DNA from: an uncultured Duncaniella sp.
GTDB taxonomy: Bacteria; Bacteroidota; Bacteroidia; Bacteroidales; Muribaculaceae
Assembly (NCBI RefSeq): GCF_910577345.1
Contig: NZ_CAJTMT010000004.1
Location: 62,576-126,575, forward strand
Length of the DNA: 64,000 bases
Direction of reading: 5' to 3'
Shown in pieces: positions 48,057 to 56,735 of the stretch (its first letter is position 1; every line of letters starts with the position of its first letter). The position numbers and the translations under genes are program-made. Under the pieces are notes generated by a model. That model had not been told where the DNA came from. It saw only the letters and a program-made list of their open reading frames with translations, and made no database searches.

Positions 48057-48791
48057 ATGGGACAGAAAGTAAATCCAATCAGCAATCGCTTGGGAGTTAT
48101 CCGTGGATGGGACTCTAACTGGTATGGCGGTAAGAAATACGGCGATACTCTGCTCGAGGACTCCAAACTCCGCAAGTATCTCAATGTCCGCCTTGCAAAG
48201 TCAAGCGTTTCGCGCATCGTCATCGAGCGCACCATGAAGCTCATCACCATCACTGTCTGCACCTCGCGTCCCGGTCTCATCATCGGCAAGGGCGGTGCTG
48301 AAGTCGACAAGCTGAAGGAAGAGCTCAAGAAGATCACCGACAAGGATGTCCAGATCAACATCTACGAAGTTAAGCGTCCAGAACTCGACGCTCAGATCGT
48401 AGCTTCAACCATCGCCCGTCAGATCGAAGGTAAGATCGCTTACCGCCGTGCTGTCAAGATGGCCGTTGCATCTACCATGCGCGCCGGTGCAGAAGGCATC
48501 AAGGTTCAGGTTTCAGGTCGTCTCAATGGCGCTGAAATGGCCCGTTCCGAAATGTTTAAGGAAGGCCGTACGCCCCTCCACACCCTCCGTGCTGACATCG
48601 ACTACGCTCTCGTAGAAGCTCACACTAAGGTTGGTGTTATCGGCGTTAAGGTTTGGATCTGCCGCGGTGAGGTTTACGGCAAGCGTGACCTCGCTCCCCA
48701 GTATACCAATACCCAGAAGGACAGCCGCAACTCATCTTCAAACGGTGCTCCCCGTCGTGGCGGTTTCCGCAAACCCAAAAACAACCGTTAA
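48057..48791 (+). CDS. rpsC: 30S ribosomal protein S3
   Basis: S3 (244 residues) lies at the mRNA entry. The N-terminal GQKVNPISNRLGVIRGWDS, the KH domain with the RPGLIIGKGGAEVD loop, and the C-terminal DYALVEAHTKVGVIGVKVWI are present. A tail of ~25 residues, Asn/Ser/Arg/Pro-rich (SSSNGAPRRGGFRKPKNNR), extends beyond the E. coli end. Confidence 0.97.
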   Translation: MGQKVNPISNRLGVIRGWDSNWYGGKKYGDTLLEDSKLRKYLNVRLAKSSVSRIVIERTMKLITITVCTSRPGLIIGKGGAEVDKLKEELKKITDKDVQINIYEVKRPELDAQIVASTIARQIEGKIAYRRAVKMAVASTMRAGAEGIKVQVSGRLNGAEMARSEMFKEGRTPLHTLRADIDYALVEAHTKVGVIGVKVWICRGEVYGKRDLAPQYTNTQKDSRNSSSNGAPRRGGFRKPKNNR

Positions 48792-48815
48792 ACCCACAAT
48801 TGATTCAACAACACA

Positions 48816-49247
48816 ATGTTACAACCTAAGAAAACCAAATTTCGCCGCGCGCAAAAAGGCCGCATGAAAGGCATTGCGCAGCGTGGCAACCAGTTGGCCT
48901 TCGGTTCGTTCGGCATCAAGACCCTCGAGTCTAAGTGGATCACCGGTCGCCAGATTGAAGCCGCCCGTATCGCTGTGACACGTTATATGCAGCGTCAGGG
49001 TCAAATCTGGATTCGCATCTTCCCTGACAAACCCATCACCAAGAAGCCCGCTGAGGTTCGTATGGGTAAAGGTAAGGGTGCTCCCGAAGGATTCGTTGCC
49101 CCCGTTACTCCCGGCCGCATCATCATAGAGGTTGAAGGCGTTCCCTACGACATCGCTAAGGAAGCACTCCGCCTCGCAGCTCAAAAACTCCCCGTGACCA
49201 CTAAATTCATTGTGCGTCGCGATTATGACCCAACTCAAAATGTGTAA
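48816..49247 (+). CDS. rplP: 50S ribosomal protein L16
   Basis: L16 (143 residues) organises the A-site region of the 50S subunit. The N-terminal MLQPKKTKFRRAQKGRMKG, then LAFGSFGIKTLESKWITGRQ and RMGKGKGAPEGFVAPV (the segment that carries the hydroxylated Arg in E. coli) identify it. rpmC follows after 6 bp. Confidence 0.97.
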   Translation: MLQPKKTKFRRAQKGRMKGIAQRGNQLAFGSFGIKTLESKWITGRQIEAARIAVTRYMQRQGQIWIRIFPDKPITKKPAEVRMGKGKGAPEGFVAPVTPGRIIIEVEGVPYDIAKEALRLAAQKLPVTTKFIVRRDYDPTQNV

Positions 49248-49253
49248 CCCGTC

Positions 49254-49451
49254 ATGAAGAAAGAATCATTCACTGAAGTCAGCACTCAGGACCTCCGCGA
49301 CCGCCTGGCTGAGATGGAGAAGGACTACACCCAGCTCAAGATCAACCACGCTATCTCGCCCCTTGACAGCCCCGCTAAGATTACACATGCACGCAAGGCT
49401 ATCGCTCGCGTAAAGACAGAGTTGCGTCAGCGCGAACTTAACAACAAATAA
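49254..49451 (+). CDS. rpmC: 50S ribosomal protein L29
   Basis: L29 (65 residues) is a two-helix protein next to L23 at the tunnel exit. The first helix has LRDRLAEMEKDYTQLKINHA; the second holds THARKAIARVKTELRQRE. Position between rplP and rpsQ is conserved in bacteria. Confidence 0.93.
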   Translation: MKKESFTEVSTQDLRDRLAEMEKDYTQLKINHAISPLDSPAKITHARKAIARVKTELRQRELNNK

Positions 49452-49462
49452 ACTCCCCACAA

Positions 49463-49720
49463 ATGGAAAAGAGAAATTTAAGAAAAGAACGCATCGGGGT
49501 TGTTTCGAGCAACAAGGGTGACAAGACCATCACCGTAATGGTGAAGTGGAAAGAGAAGCACCCCATCTATGGCAAATTTGTCAACAAAACCAAGAAATAT
49601 CACGCTCACGACGAAAAGAACGAATGTTCAGTCGGCGACACCGTCCGCCTCATGGAGACCCGTCCCCTCAGCAAGACCAAGCGCTGGCGCCTCGTGGAAA
49701 TCATCGAAAAAGTGAAATAA
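49463..49720 (+). CDS. rpsQ: 30S ribosomal protein S17
   Basis: S17 (85 residues) is a primary 16S-binding OB-fold protein. RKERIGVVSSNKGDKTITV and KFVNKTKKYHAHDEKNE are family segments, ending with GDTVRLMETRPLSKTKRW. It ends 3 bp before rplN. Confidence 0.97.
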   Translation: MEKRNLRKERIGVVSSNKGDKTITVMVKWKEKHPIYGKFVNKTKKYHAHDEKNECSVGDTVRLMETRPLSKTKRWRLVEIIEKVK

Positions 49721-49723
49721 ACT

Positions 49724-50092
49724 ATGATACAGACTGAAAGCCGTTTAACAGTAGCCGACAACAGCGGTGCTAAAGAAGCCCTCTGCATCCACGTCCTTGG
49801 TGGAACCGGCCGTCGTTATGCCTCTGTAGGTGACATCATTGTCGTTTCTGTCAAGAGTGTCATCCCCTCATCAGACGTTAAGAAAGGCACAGTGTCGAAG
49901 GCAGTGGTGGTCCGCACCAAGAAGGAAATCCGCCGCCCCGACGGATCATATATCCGCTTCGATGACAATGCGTGTGTGCTTCTCAACAATGCAGGCGAAC
50001 TCCGCGGAACCCGTATCTTCGGCCCCGTTGCCCGTGAGCTCCGTGCCGCCAACCAGATGAAGATCGTTTCACTCGCACCCGAAGTCCTCTAA
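49724..50092 (+). CDS. rplN: 50S ribosomal protein L14
   Basis: L14 (122 residues) contacts 16S rRNA in an intersubunit bridge and is the binding site of silencing factor RsfS. MIQTESRLTVADNSGAKEAL and the C-terminal GTRIFGPVARELR motif are diagnostic. It opens the conserved rplN-rplX-rplE order of the spc part. Confidence 0.98.
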   Translation: MIQTESRLTVADNSGAKEALCIHVLGGTGRRYASVGDIIVVSVKSVIPSSDVKKGTVSKAVVVRTKKEIRRPDGSYIRFDDNACVLLNNAGELRGTRIFGPVARELRAANQMKIVSLAPEVL

Positions 50093-50122
50093 TCATCTTA
50101 ACCGTCAAAAACAATAAACGTA

Positions 50123-50443
50123 ATGAGCAAATCACATATCAAGAAAGGCGACATCGTCTATGTTCTTGCCGGCGAAGACCGTGGCAAGGAGGGTCGTGTG
50201 CTCAAGGTTCTCGTGCAGAAGCAGAAGGCCATCGTTGAAGGTATCAACATGGTGACCAAGGCTACCAAGCCCAATGCACAGCACCCCCAGGGAGGCCTCA
50301 TCAAGATGGAAGCTCCCATCCACATCTCCAACCTTTCACTCATCGACCCCAAGTCTGGCAAGCCCACCCGCGTGAGCTGCCGTCGTGATGAAAAAGGCAA
50401 TGTAATCCGTATTTCTAAAAAATCAGGAGAGGAAATTAAGTAA
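50123..50443 (+). CDS. rplX: 50S ribosomal protein L24
   Basis: L24 (106 residues) starts 50S assembly through its KOW motif (IKKGDIVYVLAGEDRGKEGR). The middle VEGINMVTKATKPNAQHPQG is typical. Its stop overlaps the rplE start by one base (TAATG), giving translational coupling. Confidence 0.97.
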   Translation: MSKSHIKKGDIVYVLAGEDRGKEGRVLKVLVQKQKAIVEGINMVTKATKPNAQHPQGGLIKMEAPIHISNLSLIDPKSGKPTRVSCRRDEKGNVIRISKKSGEEIK

Positions 50444-50994
50444 TGAGCACCGAAGCAGTTAAAAAAGACTATAAGGAACGCATCGTTCCCGCCCTGACAG
50501 AGAAGTTCAACTACACCACACCCATGCAGGTGCCCAAGTTGAAGAAAATCGTCATCAACCAGGGTCTCGGCGCAGCTACTCAGGACAAGAAACTCATTGA
50601 GACCGCTATCAACGAGCTCACTGCAATCACCGGTCAGAAGGCTGTCGCTACCCTCTCACGCAAGGACATCTCTAACTTCAAACTCCGTAAGAAGATGCCT
50701 ATCGGCGTGATGGTGACTCTCCGTCGTGAGAAAATGTATGAATTCCTCGAGCGCCTCATCCGTGTGGCCCTCCCCCGTATCCGTGACTTCAAAGGTATCG
50801 ACAGCAAGCTCGACGGCCGTGGTAACTACACCCTCGGTATCACTGAGCAGATCATCTTCCCCGAAATCAACATCGATACCATCAACAAGCTCATGGGTAT
50901 GAACATCACCTTCGTTACTTCGGCCAACACCGACGAAGAAGGTTATGCTCTTCTCAAGGAATTCGGTCTCCCTTTCAAAAACGCTAAAAACTAA
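50443..50994 (+). CDS. rplE: 50S ribosomal protein L5
   Basis: L5 (183 residues) binds 5S rRNA and bridges to S13. The segments MQVPKLKKIVINQGLGAA, RKKMPIGVMVTLRREKMYEF and GNYTLGITEQIIFPEI are conserved. It is coupled to rplX and lies 9 bp before rpsN. Confidence 0.98.
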   Translation: MSTEAVKKDYKERIVPALTEKFNYTTPMQVPKLKKIVINQGLGAATQDKKLIETAINELTAITGQKAVATLSRKDISNFKLRKKMPIGVMVTLRREKMYEFLERLIRVALPRIRDFKGIDSKLDGRGNYTLGITEQIIFPEINIDTINKLMGMNITFVTSANTDEEGYALLKEFGLPFKNAKN

Positions 50995-51003
50995 GCTTAA
51001 GCT

Positions 51004-51273
51004 ATGGCAAAAGAATCAATGAAGGCACGCGAGGTAAAACGCGCTAAGCTCGTTGCCAAGTATGCCAAGAAGAAAGCCGAACTCAAGGCTGCCGGTGACT
51101 ACGAAGGTCTCCAGCTCCTCCCGAAGAACGCTTCTACCGTACGCCTCCACAACCGTTGCTCAATCACCGGTCGTCCCAAAGGCTACATGCGTCAGTTCGG
51201 TATTTCACGTATTCAGTTCCGCGAAATGGCTTCTGCCGGTCTCATCCCCGGTGTGAAGAAGGCTTCTTGGTAA
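51004..51273 (+). CDS. rpsN: 30S ribosomal protein S14 (zinc-independent form)
   Basis: S14 (89 residues) belongs to the head of the 30S subunit. The sequence has a single Cys (in NRCSITGRPKGYMRQFGIS) and no CxxC pairs, so it is the C-minus form that does not need zinc. It is shorter than the ~101-residue E. coli protein, like other Bacteroidota S14. It is followed by an unusually long 311-bp gap before rpsH. Confidence 0.96.
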   Translation: MAKESMKAREVKRAKLVAKYAKKKAELKAAGDYEGLQLLPKNASTVRLHNRCSITGRPKGYMRQFGISRIQFREMASAGLIPGVKKASW

Positions 51274-51584
51274 GCCACTGTTTGGGCTGAATGGCCTCGA
51301 CAAAGCCATCTAAGCTTTTCCAGCACTCTGTTTCCTGACAGTCGACGGCTCGAGAGTCGTTACCTCTAAGCGGAGTCCCGGTCAGAAAGTTACTCCTAAT
51401 CCCGCTTGACCAGGCCCGCAGCCGTCCGACATGAAGGAACCTTTTTTCAGAAGCTGATAGCCGGACGCCCCGACACCCTTTCGTCAATCCCCCCTCTCCA
51501 CCTCTCACCTCTAAAGCTCCAAAGAATCACAGTGAGTATTAAATATTGTTGGGAAAATCCCAATCAATTTAAACATTTTTCAAA
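51274..51584. other. 311-bp non-coding gap within the ribosomal operon
   Basis: The spacers around it are 1-55 bp, so this gap is exceptional. It is richer in C and G than the neighbouring spacers and ends in an AT-rich stretch before rpsH. No promoter of the TAnnTTTG type and no clear terminator was found. Frames in it on either strand show no recognisable protein. Confidence 0.6.
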
Positions 51585-51983
51585 ATGACTGATCCTATAG
51601 CAGATTATCTGACAAGATTGAGAAATGCAATCAAAGCCAACCACCGTGTGGTAGAGATTCCTGCCTCAAACTTGAAGCGAGAGATCACCAAGATTCTCTT
51701 CGAACAAGGCTACATCCTCAACTACAAGTTTGAGGAGAGCGAAAATCCCGCCGGCACAATCAAGATTGCCCTCAAGTACGATCCCGTTGACAAGGTCAAC
51801 GCTATCAAGAACCTTGAGCGCGTATCGCGTCCCGGTCTCCGCCGTTATACCGGCTACAAAGATATGCCTCGTGTGTTGAACGGACTCGGCATCGCCATCC
51901 TCTCAACCTCGAAGGGTGTGATGACTAACAAGAAGGCCCGCGACCTTAAGATCGGTGGCGAGGTCCTTTGCTACGTTTACTAA
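51585..51983 (+). CDS. rpsH: 30S ribosomal protein S8
   Basis: S8 (132 residues) binds the central domain of 16S rRNA. MTDPIADYLTRLRNAIKANH and the C-terminal STSKGVMTNKKARDLKIGGE are diagnostic. In E. coli S8 represses the spc operon by binding near rplE; here the long spacer just before rpsH is a possible place for control. Confidence 0.98.
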   Translation: MTDPIADYLTRLRNAIKANHRVVEIPASNLKREITKILFEQGYILNYKFEESENPAGTIKIALKYDPVDKVNAIKNLERVSRPGLRRYTGYKDMPRVLNGLGIAILSTSKGVMTNKKARDLKIGGEVLCYVY

Positions 51984-52005
51984 TCAATAAGGAGGATACA
52001 TAATT

Positions 52006-52563
52006 ATGTCAAGAATAGGTAAAGCTCCCATTGAGATCCCCGCAGGTGTACAGGTCACCGTCGACAAGGATAATGTAGTAACCGTAAAAGGTCCTAAAGG
52101 CACCCTTACTCAGAAAGTAAATCCCGACCTCGAAGTGAAGGTTGAAGACAACCATATCGTTGTCACCCGTCCCAGCGACGACCGCGAGCACCGCGCTCAG
52201 CACGGTCTCTACCGCGCTCTCCTTCACAACATGGTTGTTGGTGTTTCTACCGGCTATCGTAAGGAAATGGAATTAGTTGGTGTGGGTTACCGCGCCGCCG
52301 CCACCGGTCAGGTGCTTGAGCTCTCGCTCGGTTATTCACACGCTATATATATCAAGCTTCCCCCCGAAGTTAAGGTTGAAGCTAAGAGCGAGCGTAACAA
52401 GAATCCTCTCATCATCCTCGAGAGCGACGACAAGCAGCTCCTCGGCCAGGTGTGTGCCAAGATCCGTTCACTCCGCAAGCCTGAACCCTACAAGGGCAAA
52501 GGTATCAAGTTTGTGGGCGAAATTATCCGTCGCAAGTCGGGTAAGTCGGCAAGTGCTAAATAA
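52006..52563 (+). CDS. rplF: 50S ribosomal protein L6
   Basis: L6 (185 residues) lies near the factor-binding site and consists of two similar domains. SRIGKAPIEIPAGVQVTVDK and the C-terminal KPEPYKGKGIKFVGEIIRRK are conserved. It is preceded by AAGGAGG, one of the few good Shine-Dalgarno-like sequences in the block. Confidence 0.97.
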   Translation: MSRIGKAPIEIPAGVQVTVDKDNVVTVKGPKGTLTQKVNPDLEVKVEDNHIVVTRPSDDREHRAQHGLYRALLHNMVVGVSTGYRKEMELVGVGYRAAATGQVLELSLGYSHAIYIKLPPEVKVEAKSERNKNPLIILESDDKQLLGQVCAKIRSLRKPEPYKGKGIKFVGEIIRRKSGKSASAK

Positions 52564-52580
52564 TTAAATTGATTAAAACA

Positions 52581-52922
52581 ATGGTTTCTAAGATACAACG
52601 TAGAAATAAAATCAAGGCCCGCATCCGTGGCAAGATTTCCGGCACCGCCTCTCGTCCCCGCATGTCGGTTTTCCGCAGCAACAAGCAGATTTATGTCCAG
52701 CTCATCGACGACCTCGCAGGAACTACTCTCTGCGCAACTTCGTCAAAGGGCATTGAAGAGGGCACCAAGTGTGAAATCGCAGCCAAGGTTGGCGAAGCCA
52801 TCGCTCAGAAGGCTCTCGCAGCAGGTATCACCGAAGTCGTTTTCGACCGTAACGGTTACCTCTTCCACGGCAGAGTAAAATCATTGGCAGATGCCGCACG
52901 CAAAGGCGGCCTTAAATTCTAA
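52581..52922 (+). CDS. rplR: 50S ribosomal protein L18
   Basis: L18 (113 residues from the ATG at 52581) binds 5S rRNA. RPRMSVFRSNKQIYVQLIDD and the C-terminal FDRNGYLFHGRVKSLADAAR are family motifs. An in-frame TTG at 52569 would add four residues; the ATG gives the usual N-terminus MVSKIQRRNKIK and is preferred. Confidence 0.95.
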   Translation: MVSKIQRRNKIKARIRGKISGTASRPRMSVFRSNKQIYVQLIDDLAGTTLCATSSKGIEEGTKCEIAAKVGEAIAQKALAAGITEVVFDRNGYLFHGRVKSLADAARKGGLKF

Positions 52923-52928
52923 GAAGAT

Positions 52929-53447
52929 ATGGCAAATAAGAACAATAAAGTAAAGTCTACTAACGATCTCGAACTCAAGGATCGTCTGGTTGCCATCAAC
53001 CGCGTTACCAAGGTGACAAAAGGTGGCCGCACCTTTACATTTGCTGCCATCGTTGTCGTTGGTAATGAAAACGGCATCGTAGGCTGGGGTCTCGGCAAAG
53101 CCAATGAAGTTCAGGCTGCTATCGCTAAGGGCGTAGAGTCTGCAAAGAAGAATCTCATCAAGGTTCCCGTTCACCGTGGCACCATCCCCCACGAGCAGTT
53201 CGCAAAGTTCGGCGGTTCTCGCGTCATCCTCAAGCCCGCAAGCCACGGTACCGGTGTTAAGGCCGGTGGTGCGATGCGTGCCGTGCTTGAGAGCGTAGGT
53301 ATCACCGACGTGCTCGCTAAGTCAAAGGGTTCTTCCAACCCCCACAACCTCGTCAAGGCTACCATCGCCGCTCTCGGCGAAATGCGTTCACCCGCTCAGG
53401 TGGCTCAGAACCGTGGTATCTCAATCGAACAAGTGTTTAACGGCTAA
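52929..53447 (+). CDS. rpsE: 30S ribosomal protein S5
   Basis: S5 (172 residues) helps keep decoding accurate and forms part of the mRNA entry. LKDRLVAINRVTKVTKGGR and the C-terminal domain IPVHRGT-like VPVHRGTIPHEQFAKFGGSR are present. The loop near residue 20-30 that carries spectinomycin-resistance changes elsewhere looks intact. Confidence 0.97.
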   Translation: MANKNNKVKSTNDLELKDRLVAINRVTKVTKGGRTFTFAAIVVVGNENGIVGWGLGKANEVQAAIAKGVESAKKNLIKVPVHRGTIPHEQFAKFGGSRVILKPASHGTGVKAGGAMRAVLESVGITDVLAKSKGSSNPHNLVKATIAALGEMRSPAQVAQNRGISIEQVFNG

Positions 53448-53462
53448 TCCTCCATATATCAA

Positions 53463-53642
53463 ATGGCAAAAATTAAAATCACCCAGATCAAGAGCCGCAT
53501 CAACGCACCCGCTGTTCAGAAGCGCACCCTTGATGCTCTCGGCCTGAGAAAAATGAATCATTCGGTTGTCCTCGAGGACACCCCCTCTATCATGGGTATG
53601 GTTAAAGCAGTCAGCCACTTGGTAAAAGTGACCAACGCCTAA
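53463..53642 (+). CDS. rpmD: 50S ribosomal protein L30
   Basis: This 59-residue gene starts with ATG at 53463 and ends with TAA at 53640-53642. The product begins MAKIKITQIKSRINAPAVQK, then has a TLDALGLRKMNHSVVLED segment that is diagnostic of L30, and ends VKVTNA. It fits exactly between rpsE and rplO, as in other spc operons. Confidence 0.96.
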   Translation: MAKIKITQIKSRINAPAVQKRTLDALGLRKMNHSVVLEDTPSIMGMVKAVSHLVKVTNA

Positions 53643-53666
53643 TTTCTAAAAATCATTAACACAACT

Positions 53667-54113
53667 ATGGATTTAAGCAATTTAAAACCCGCTGTAGGCT
53701 CTGTGCAGAAGAAAACCCGCATCGGCCGTGGTGCCGGTTCCGGCAAGGGTGGTACATCTACCCGTGGTCACAAAGGTGCAAAGTCTCGTTCAGGCTACAG
53801 CCGTAAGATAGGCTTCGAAGGTGGTCAGATGCCTCTTCAGCGTCGCCTCCCCAAATTCGGTTTCAAGCCCCTGTCACGCACTGAATACAAGGCTGTCAAC
53901 CTCGTTGACCTCGAAAACCTTGCAAACAGCGCCAACCTCGACAAGATCGGTGTGGCAGAGCTCATCGCTGCAGGTGTCGTTAACGGCAAGCAGCCCGTTA
54001 AGATCCTTGCCAACGGCAAGCTCACCAAAAAGCTCACCGTTGAGGCAAATGCTTTCTCCGCTGCCGCTGAGAAGGCAATCGTTGAAGCCGGAGGCTCTAT
54101 CAATAAAATTTAA
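53667..54113 (+). CDS. rplO: 50S ribosomal protein L15
   Basis: L15 (148 residues) connects many 23S domains during late assembly. The glycine-rich, basic N-terminal half (RIGRGAGSGKGGTSTRGHKG, GFEGGQMPLQRRLPKFGF) is typical. secY begins 17 bp downstream. Confidence 0.97.
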   Translation: MDLSNLKPAVGSVQKKTRIGRGAGSGKGGTSTRGHKGAKSRSGYSRKIGFEGGQMPLQRRLPKFGFKPLSRTEYKAVNLVDLENLANSANLDKIGVAELIAAGVVNGKQPVKILANGKLTKKLTVEANAFSAAAEKAIVEAGGSINKI

Positions 54114-54130
54114 TCCCCCTTCTCCTCGAA

Positions 54131-55480
54131 ATGAGATTTATTGAAACAATCCGTAACATCTGGACCATTGAGGAACTGAGAAAACGCATTCTCGTCACTC
54201 TTCTGTTGGTGCTCGTTTATCGTCTCGGCTGCTACGTCGTGCTTCCCGGCATCTCGCCGGAAGATCTCGACGCGCTGTCGAAGTTTACCAACAAGAGCGG
54301 TCTGATGCAGCTTCTCGACATGTTCTCGGGAGGTGCGTTCTCTCAGGCTTCCATCTTTGCTCTGGGTATCATGCCCTACATTACTGCGTCCATCGTGATT
54401 CAGCTCCTCGGCATGGTGCTCCCTTCTTTCCAGAAGATGCAGAGCGAGGGTGAGAGCGGCCGACAGAAGCTCAGTCAGTACACCCGCTACTTGACCGTGC
54501 TGATTCTGCTCCTTCAGGGTCCTGCTTATCTTGTAAATCTCCAAGTCCAGGTGAGTGCCGCCACTGGCGGTGCCCACATGGGCTTTTGGACATTGGCATT
54601 CCTTACTGTAATCCTTGCAGCCGGCTCCATGTTCATCATGTGGCTCGGCGAGCGGATCACTGACCGCGGTATCGGCAATGGTATCTCCTTCATCATCCTT
54701 GTAGGTATCATTGCCCGTCTTCCGGGAGCGCTCTTCTACGAATTCACCAGCCGTCTCCCGGGTGCCACCGGCAGCCAGGGCGGTCTGATCATGTTCGTTG
54801 TAGAGATCATCCTCCTCTTCGCCGTCACAGTCGGTGCTGTACTTCTCGTGCAGGGCACACGCAAGGTTCCCGTGCAGTATGCAAAGCGTATTGTCGGCAA
54901 CCGCCAGTATGGAGGCGCCCGCCAGTATATTCCTTTGAAGGTTAATGCCGCCGGTGTGATGCCCATCATCTTCGCCCAGGCAATCATGTTCATTCCCATC
55001 ACTCTTGCCGGCTTCGGCAGCTCAGAGGGATCTTCGGGATTCTACGCAGCCTTCTCGGATATCAACGGCTTCTGGTATAATCTTGTCTATTTCATCCTCA
55101 TTGTAGCCTTCACTTATTTCTATACAGCCATCACAGTGCGTCCCACCCAGATGGCAGAGGATATGAAGCGCAACAATGGTTTCATCCCCGGCGTGAAGCC
55201 CGGTAAGAAGACCGCAGAGTATCTCGACTCCATCATGTCGCGCATCACTCTTCCCGGTTCACTCTTCCTTGGCATCGTGGCCATCCTTCCGGCGTTCGCG
55301 CGCTTCTTCGGCATCAGCCAGAACTTCGCGCAGTTCTTCGGTGGTACTTCCCTTCTGATTCTCGTCGGTGTTGTTCTCGACACCCTCCAGCAGATTGAAA
55401 GTCACCTGATGATGCACCACTACGACGGCCTCATGAAAGATGGCAAGATCAAAGGCCGTACTACCGGTTCGGCATATTAA
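54131..55480 (+). CDS. secY: Protein translocase subunit SecY
   Basis: SecY is the channel of the Sec translocon in the inner membrane. The 449 residues have ten predicted helices. Conserved features are the helix 2 segment GIMPYITASIVIQLLGMV, the cytoplasmic loop EGESGRQKLSQYTRYLTV, and the C-terminal FLGIVAILPAFARFFG. The long loop between helices 6 and 7 has VPVQYAKRIVGNRQYGGARQ. It sits in the usual rplO-secY position, and is followed by map rather than adk. Confidence 0.97.
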   Translation: MRFIETIRNIWTIEELRKRILVTLLLVLVYRLGCYVVLPGISPEDLDALSKFTNKSGLMQLLDMFSGGAFSQASIFALGIMPYITASIVIQLLGMVLPSFQKMQSEGESGRQKLSQYTRYLTVLILLLQGPAYLVNLQVQVSAATGGAHMGFWTLAFLTVILAAGSMFIMWLGERITDRGIGNGISFIILVGIIARLPGALFYEFTSRLPGATGSQGGLIMFVVEIILLFAVTVGAVLLVQGTRKVPVQYAKRIVGNRQYGGARQYIPLKVNAAGVMPIIFAQAIMFIPITLAGFGSSEGSSGFYAAFSDINGFWYNLVYFILIVAFTYFYTAITVRPTQMAEDMKRNNGFIPGVKPGKKTAEYLDSIMSRITLPGSLFLGIVAILPAFARFFGISQNFAQFFGGTSLLILVGVVLDTLQQIESHLMMHHYDGLMKDGKIKGRTTGSAY

Positions 55481-55520
55481 TGCTGTTAACTCGATTACCG
55501 CAGATTTTTTCATTAGATAA

Positions 55521-56303
55521 ATGATTTATCTTAAGACTCCAGAAGAAATCGAAAAAGTGCGACAGGCATGCACGCTTGTGAGCCGCACACTTGGCGAAGT
55601 GGCCAAGTGGGTGGCTCCGGGCGTGACTACCCGTCACCTCGACAATATAGCGCGTGAGTTCATGCGCGACAATGGCGGAAAGCCCGCCTGTCTCGGTTAC
55701 GGAGGTTTTCCGGGCACCCTCTGCATAGAGGTCAATGAAACCGTCGTCCACGGTTTCCCTTCAGGTTACGAGCTTCGCGACGGCGACATCATCGGTGTCG
55801 ATACAGTTGTCGAGCTCGACGGTTACAATGGCGACATGTGCTACACTTTCCCTGTCGGAGAGGTCGCTCCCGAAGTCCTTGCGCTCTGCAAGGTCACTAA
55901 GGAGTCGCTCTACAAGGGCATCGCCGCCGCTCAGGAAGGCAAGCGCATCGGTGATATTGCAAACGCCGTGCAGACCTATTGCGAACGCCACGGCTACACA
56001 GTCGTCCGCGAGATGTGTGGCCACGGAATCGGCAAGAAGATGCACGAGGATCCTGAAGTTCCCAACTATGGTCGTCGCGGTGTAGGACCAGTCCTTAAAA
56101 AAGGAATGTGTATCTGCATCGAACCCATGATCAATCTCGGAAGCCGCAACATCGTCATCGAGAAGGATGGCTGGCAGTGCCGAACAAAGGACCGCAAGCC
56201 CTCTGCGCATTATGAGCACACGATCACTATCACGCCCGAAGGACCGGAGATCCTGACCACATTCGACTATATCGAGGAAGCTCTCGGGGATAGATTCATT
56301 TAA
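55521..56303 (+). CDS. map: Type I methionine aminopeptidase
   Basis: Map removes the N-terminal methionine of nascent proteins. The 260 residues include the dinuclear metal ligands: the two Asp in IGVDTVVELDGYNGDMCYTF, His in MCGHGIGKKMHEDP, Glu in CIEPMINLGS and the last Glu in HYEHTITITPEGPEILT. There is no N-terminal zinc-finger extension. It lies 40 bp after secY and 32 bp before infA. Confidence 0.97.
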   Translation: MIYLKTPEEIEKVRQACTLVSRTLGEVAKWVAPGVTTRHLDNIAREFMRDNGGKPACLGYGGFPGTLCIEVNETVVHGFPSGYELRDGDIIGVDTVVELDGYNGDMCYTFPVGEVAPEVLALCKVTKESLYKGIAAAQEGKRIGDIANAVQTYCERHGYTVVREMCGHGIGKKMHEDPEVPNYGRRGVGPVLKKGMCICIEPMINLGSRNIVIEKDGWQCRTKDRKPSAHYEHTITITPEGPEILTTFDYIEEALGDRFI

Positions 56304-56335
56304 AATTCAAAATCATTTGTTGAAACCAATAAAAC

Positions 56336-56554
56336 ATGGCAAAACAGGCAGCAATCGAACTTGACGGCACTATCGTCGAAGCATTGTCAAACGCAATGTT
56401 CCGCGTCGAGCTTGAAAACGGGCATGAGATCACAGCCCACATCTCCGGCAAGATGCGTATGCATTACATCAAAATCCTTCCCGGCGATAAGGTGAAAGTT
56501 GAAATGTCACCTTACGATCTCTCGAAGGGCCGCATCGCTTTCCGCTACAAATAA
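56336..56554 (+). CDS. infA: Translation initiation factor IF-1
   Basis: IF-1 (72 residues) is a single OB-fold protein that occupies the ribosomal A site during initiation. IELDGTIVEALSNAMFRVEL and GKMRMHYIKILPGDKVKVEM are diagnostic. It lies between map and rpmJ, the usual order in this phylum. Confidence 0.97.
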   Translation: MAKQAAIELDGTIVEALSNAMFRVELENGHEITAHISGKMRMHYIKILPGDKVKVEMSPYDLSKGRIAFRYK

Positions 56555-56618
56555 TCGGAAACGCCCTGCACAACAATTTCAAAGATACAATATTCAACTT
56601 CAATACACTGATAAACCA

Positions 56619-56735
56619 ATGAAAGTAAGAGCTTCAGTTAAAAAGCGCACTCCGGACAGCAAGATCGTGCGCCGCAAGGGACGTCTTTACGTCATCAACA
56701 AGAAAAACCCTAAATACAAGCAGCGTCAAGGCTAA
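56619..56735 (+). CDS. rpmJ: 50S ribosomal protein L36, cysteine-free form
   Basis: This 38-residue protein starts MKVRASVKKRTPDSKIVRRK and ends KYKQRQG. L36 normally has a CxxC...C...H zinc ribbon; this version has no cysteine at all (Ser at one former site, TPDSK), so it cannot bind zinc in that way. A longer in-frame start upstream would read through the infA end and is rejected. The next gene follows after 161 bp and a new promoter. Confidence 0.95.
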   Translation: MKVRASVKKRTPDSKIVRRKGRLYVINKKNPKYKQRQG

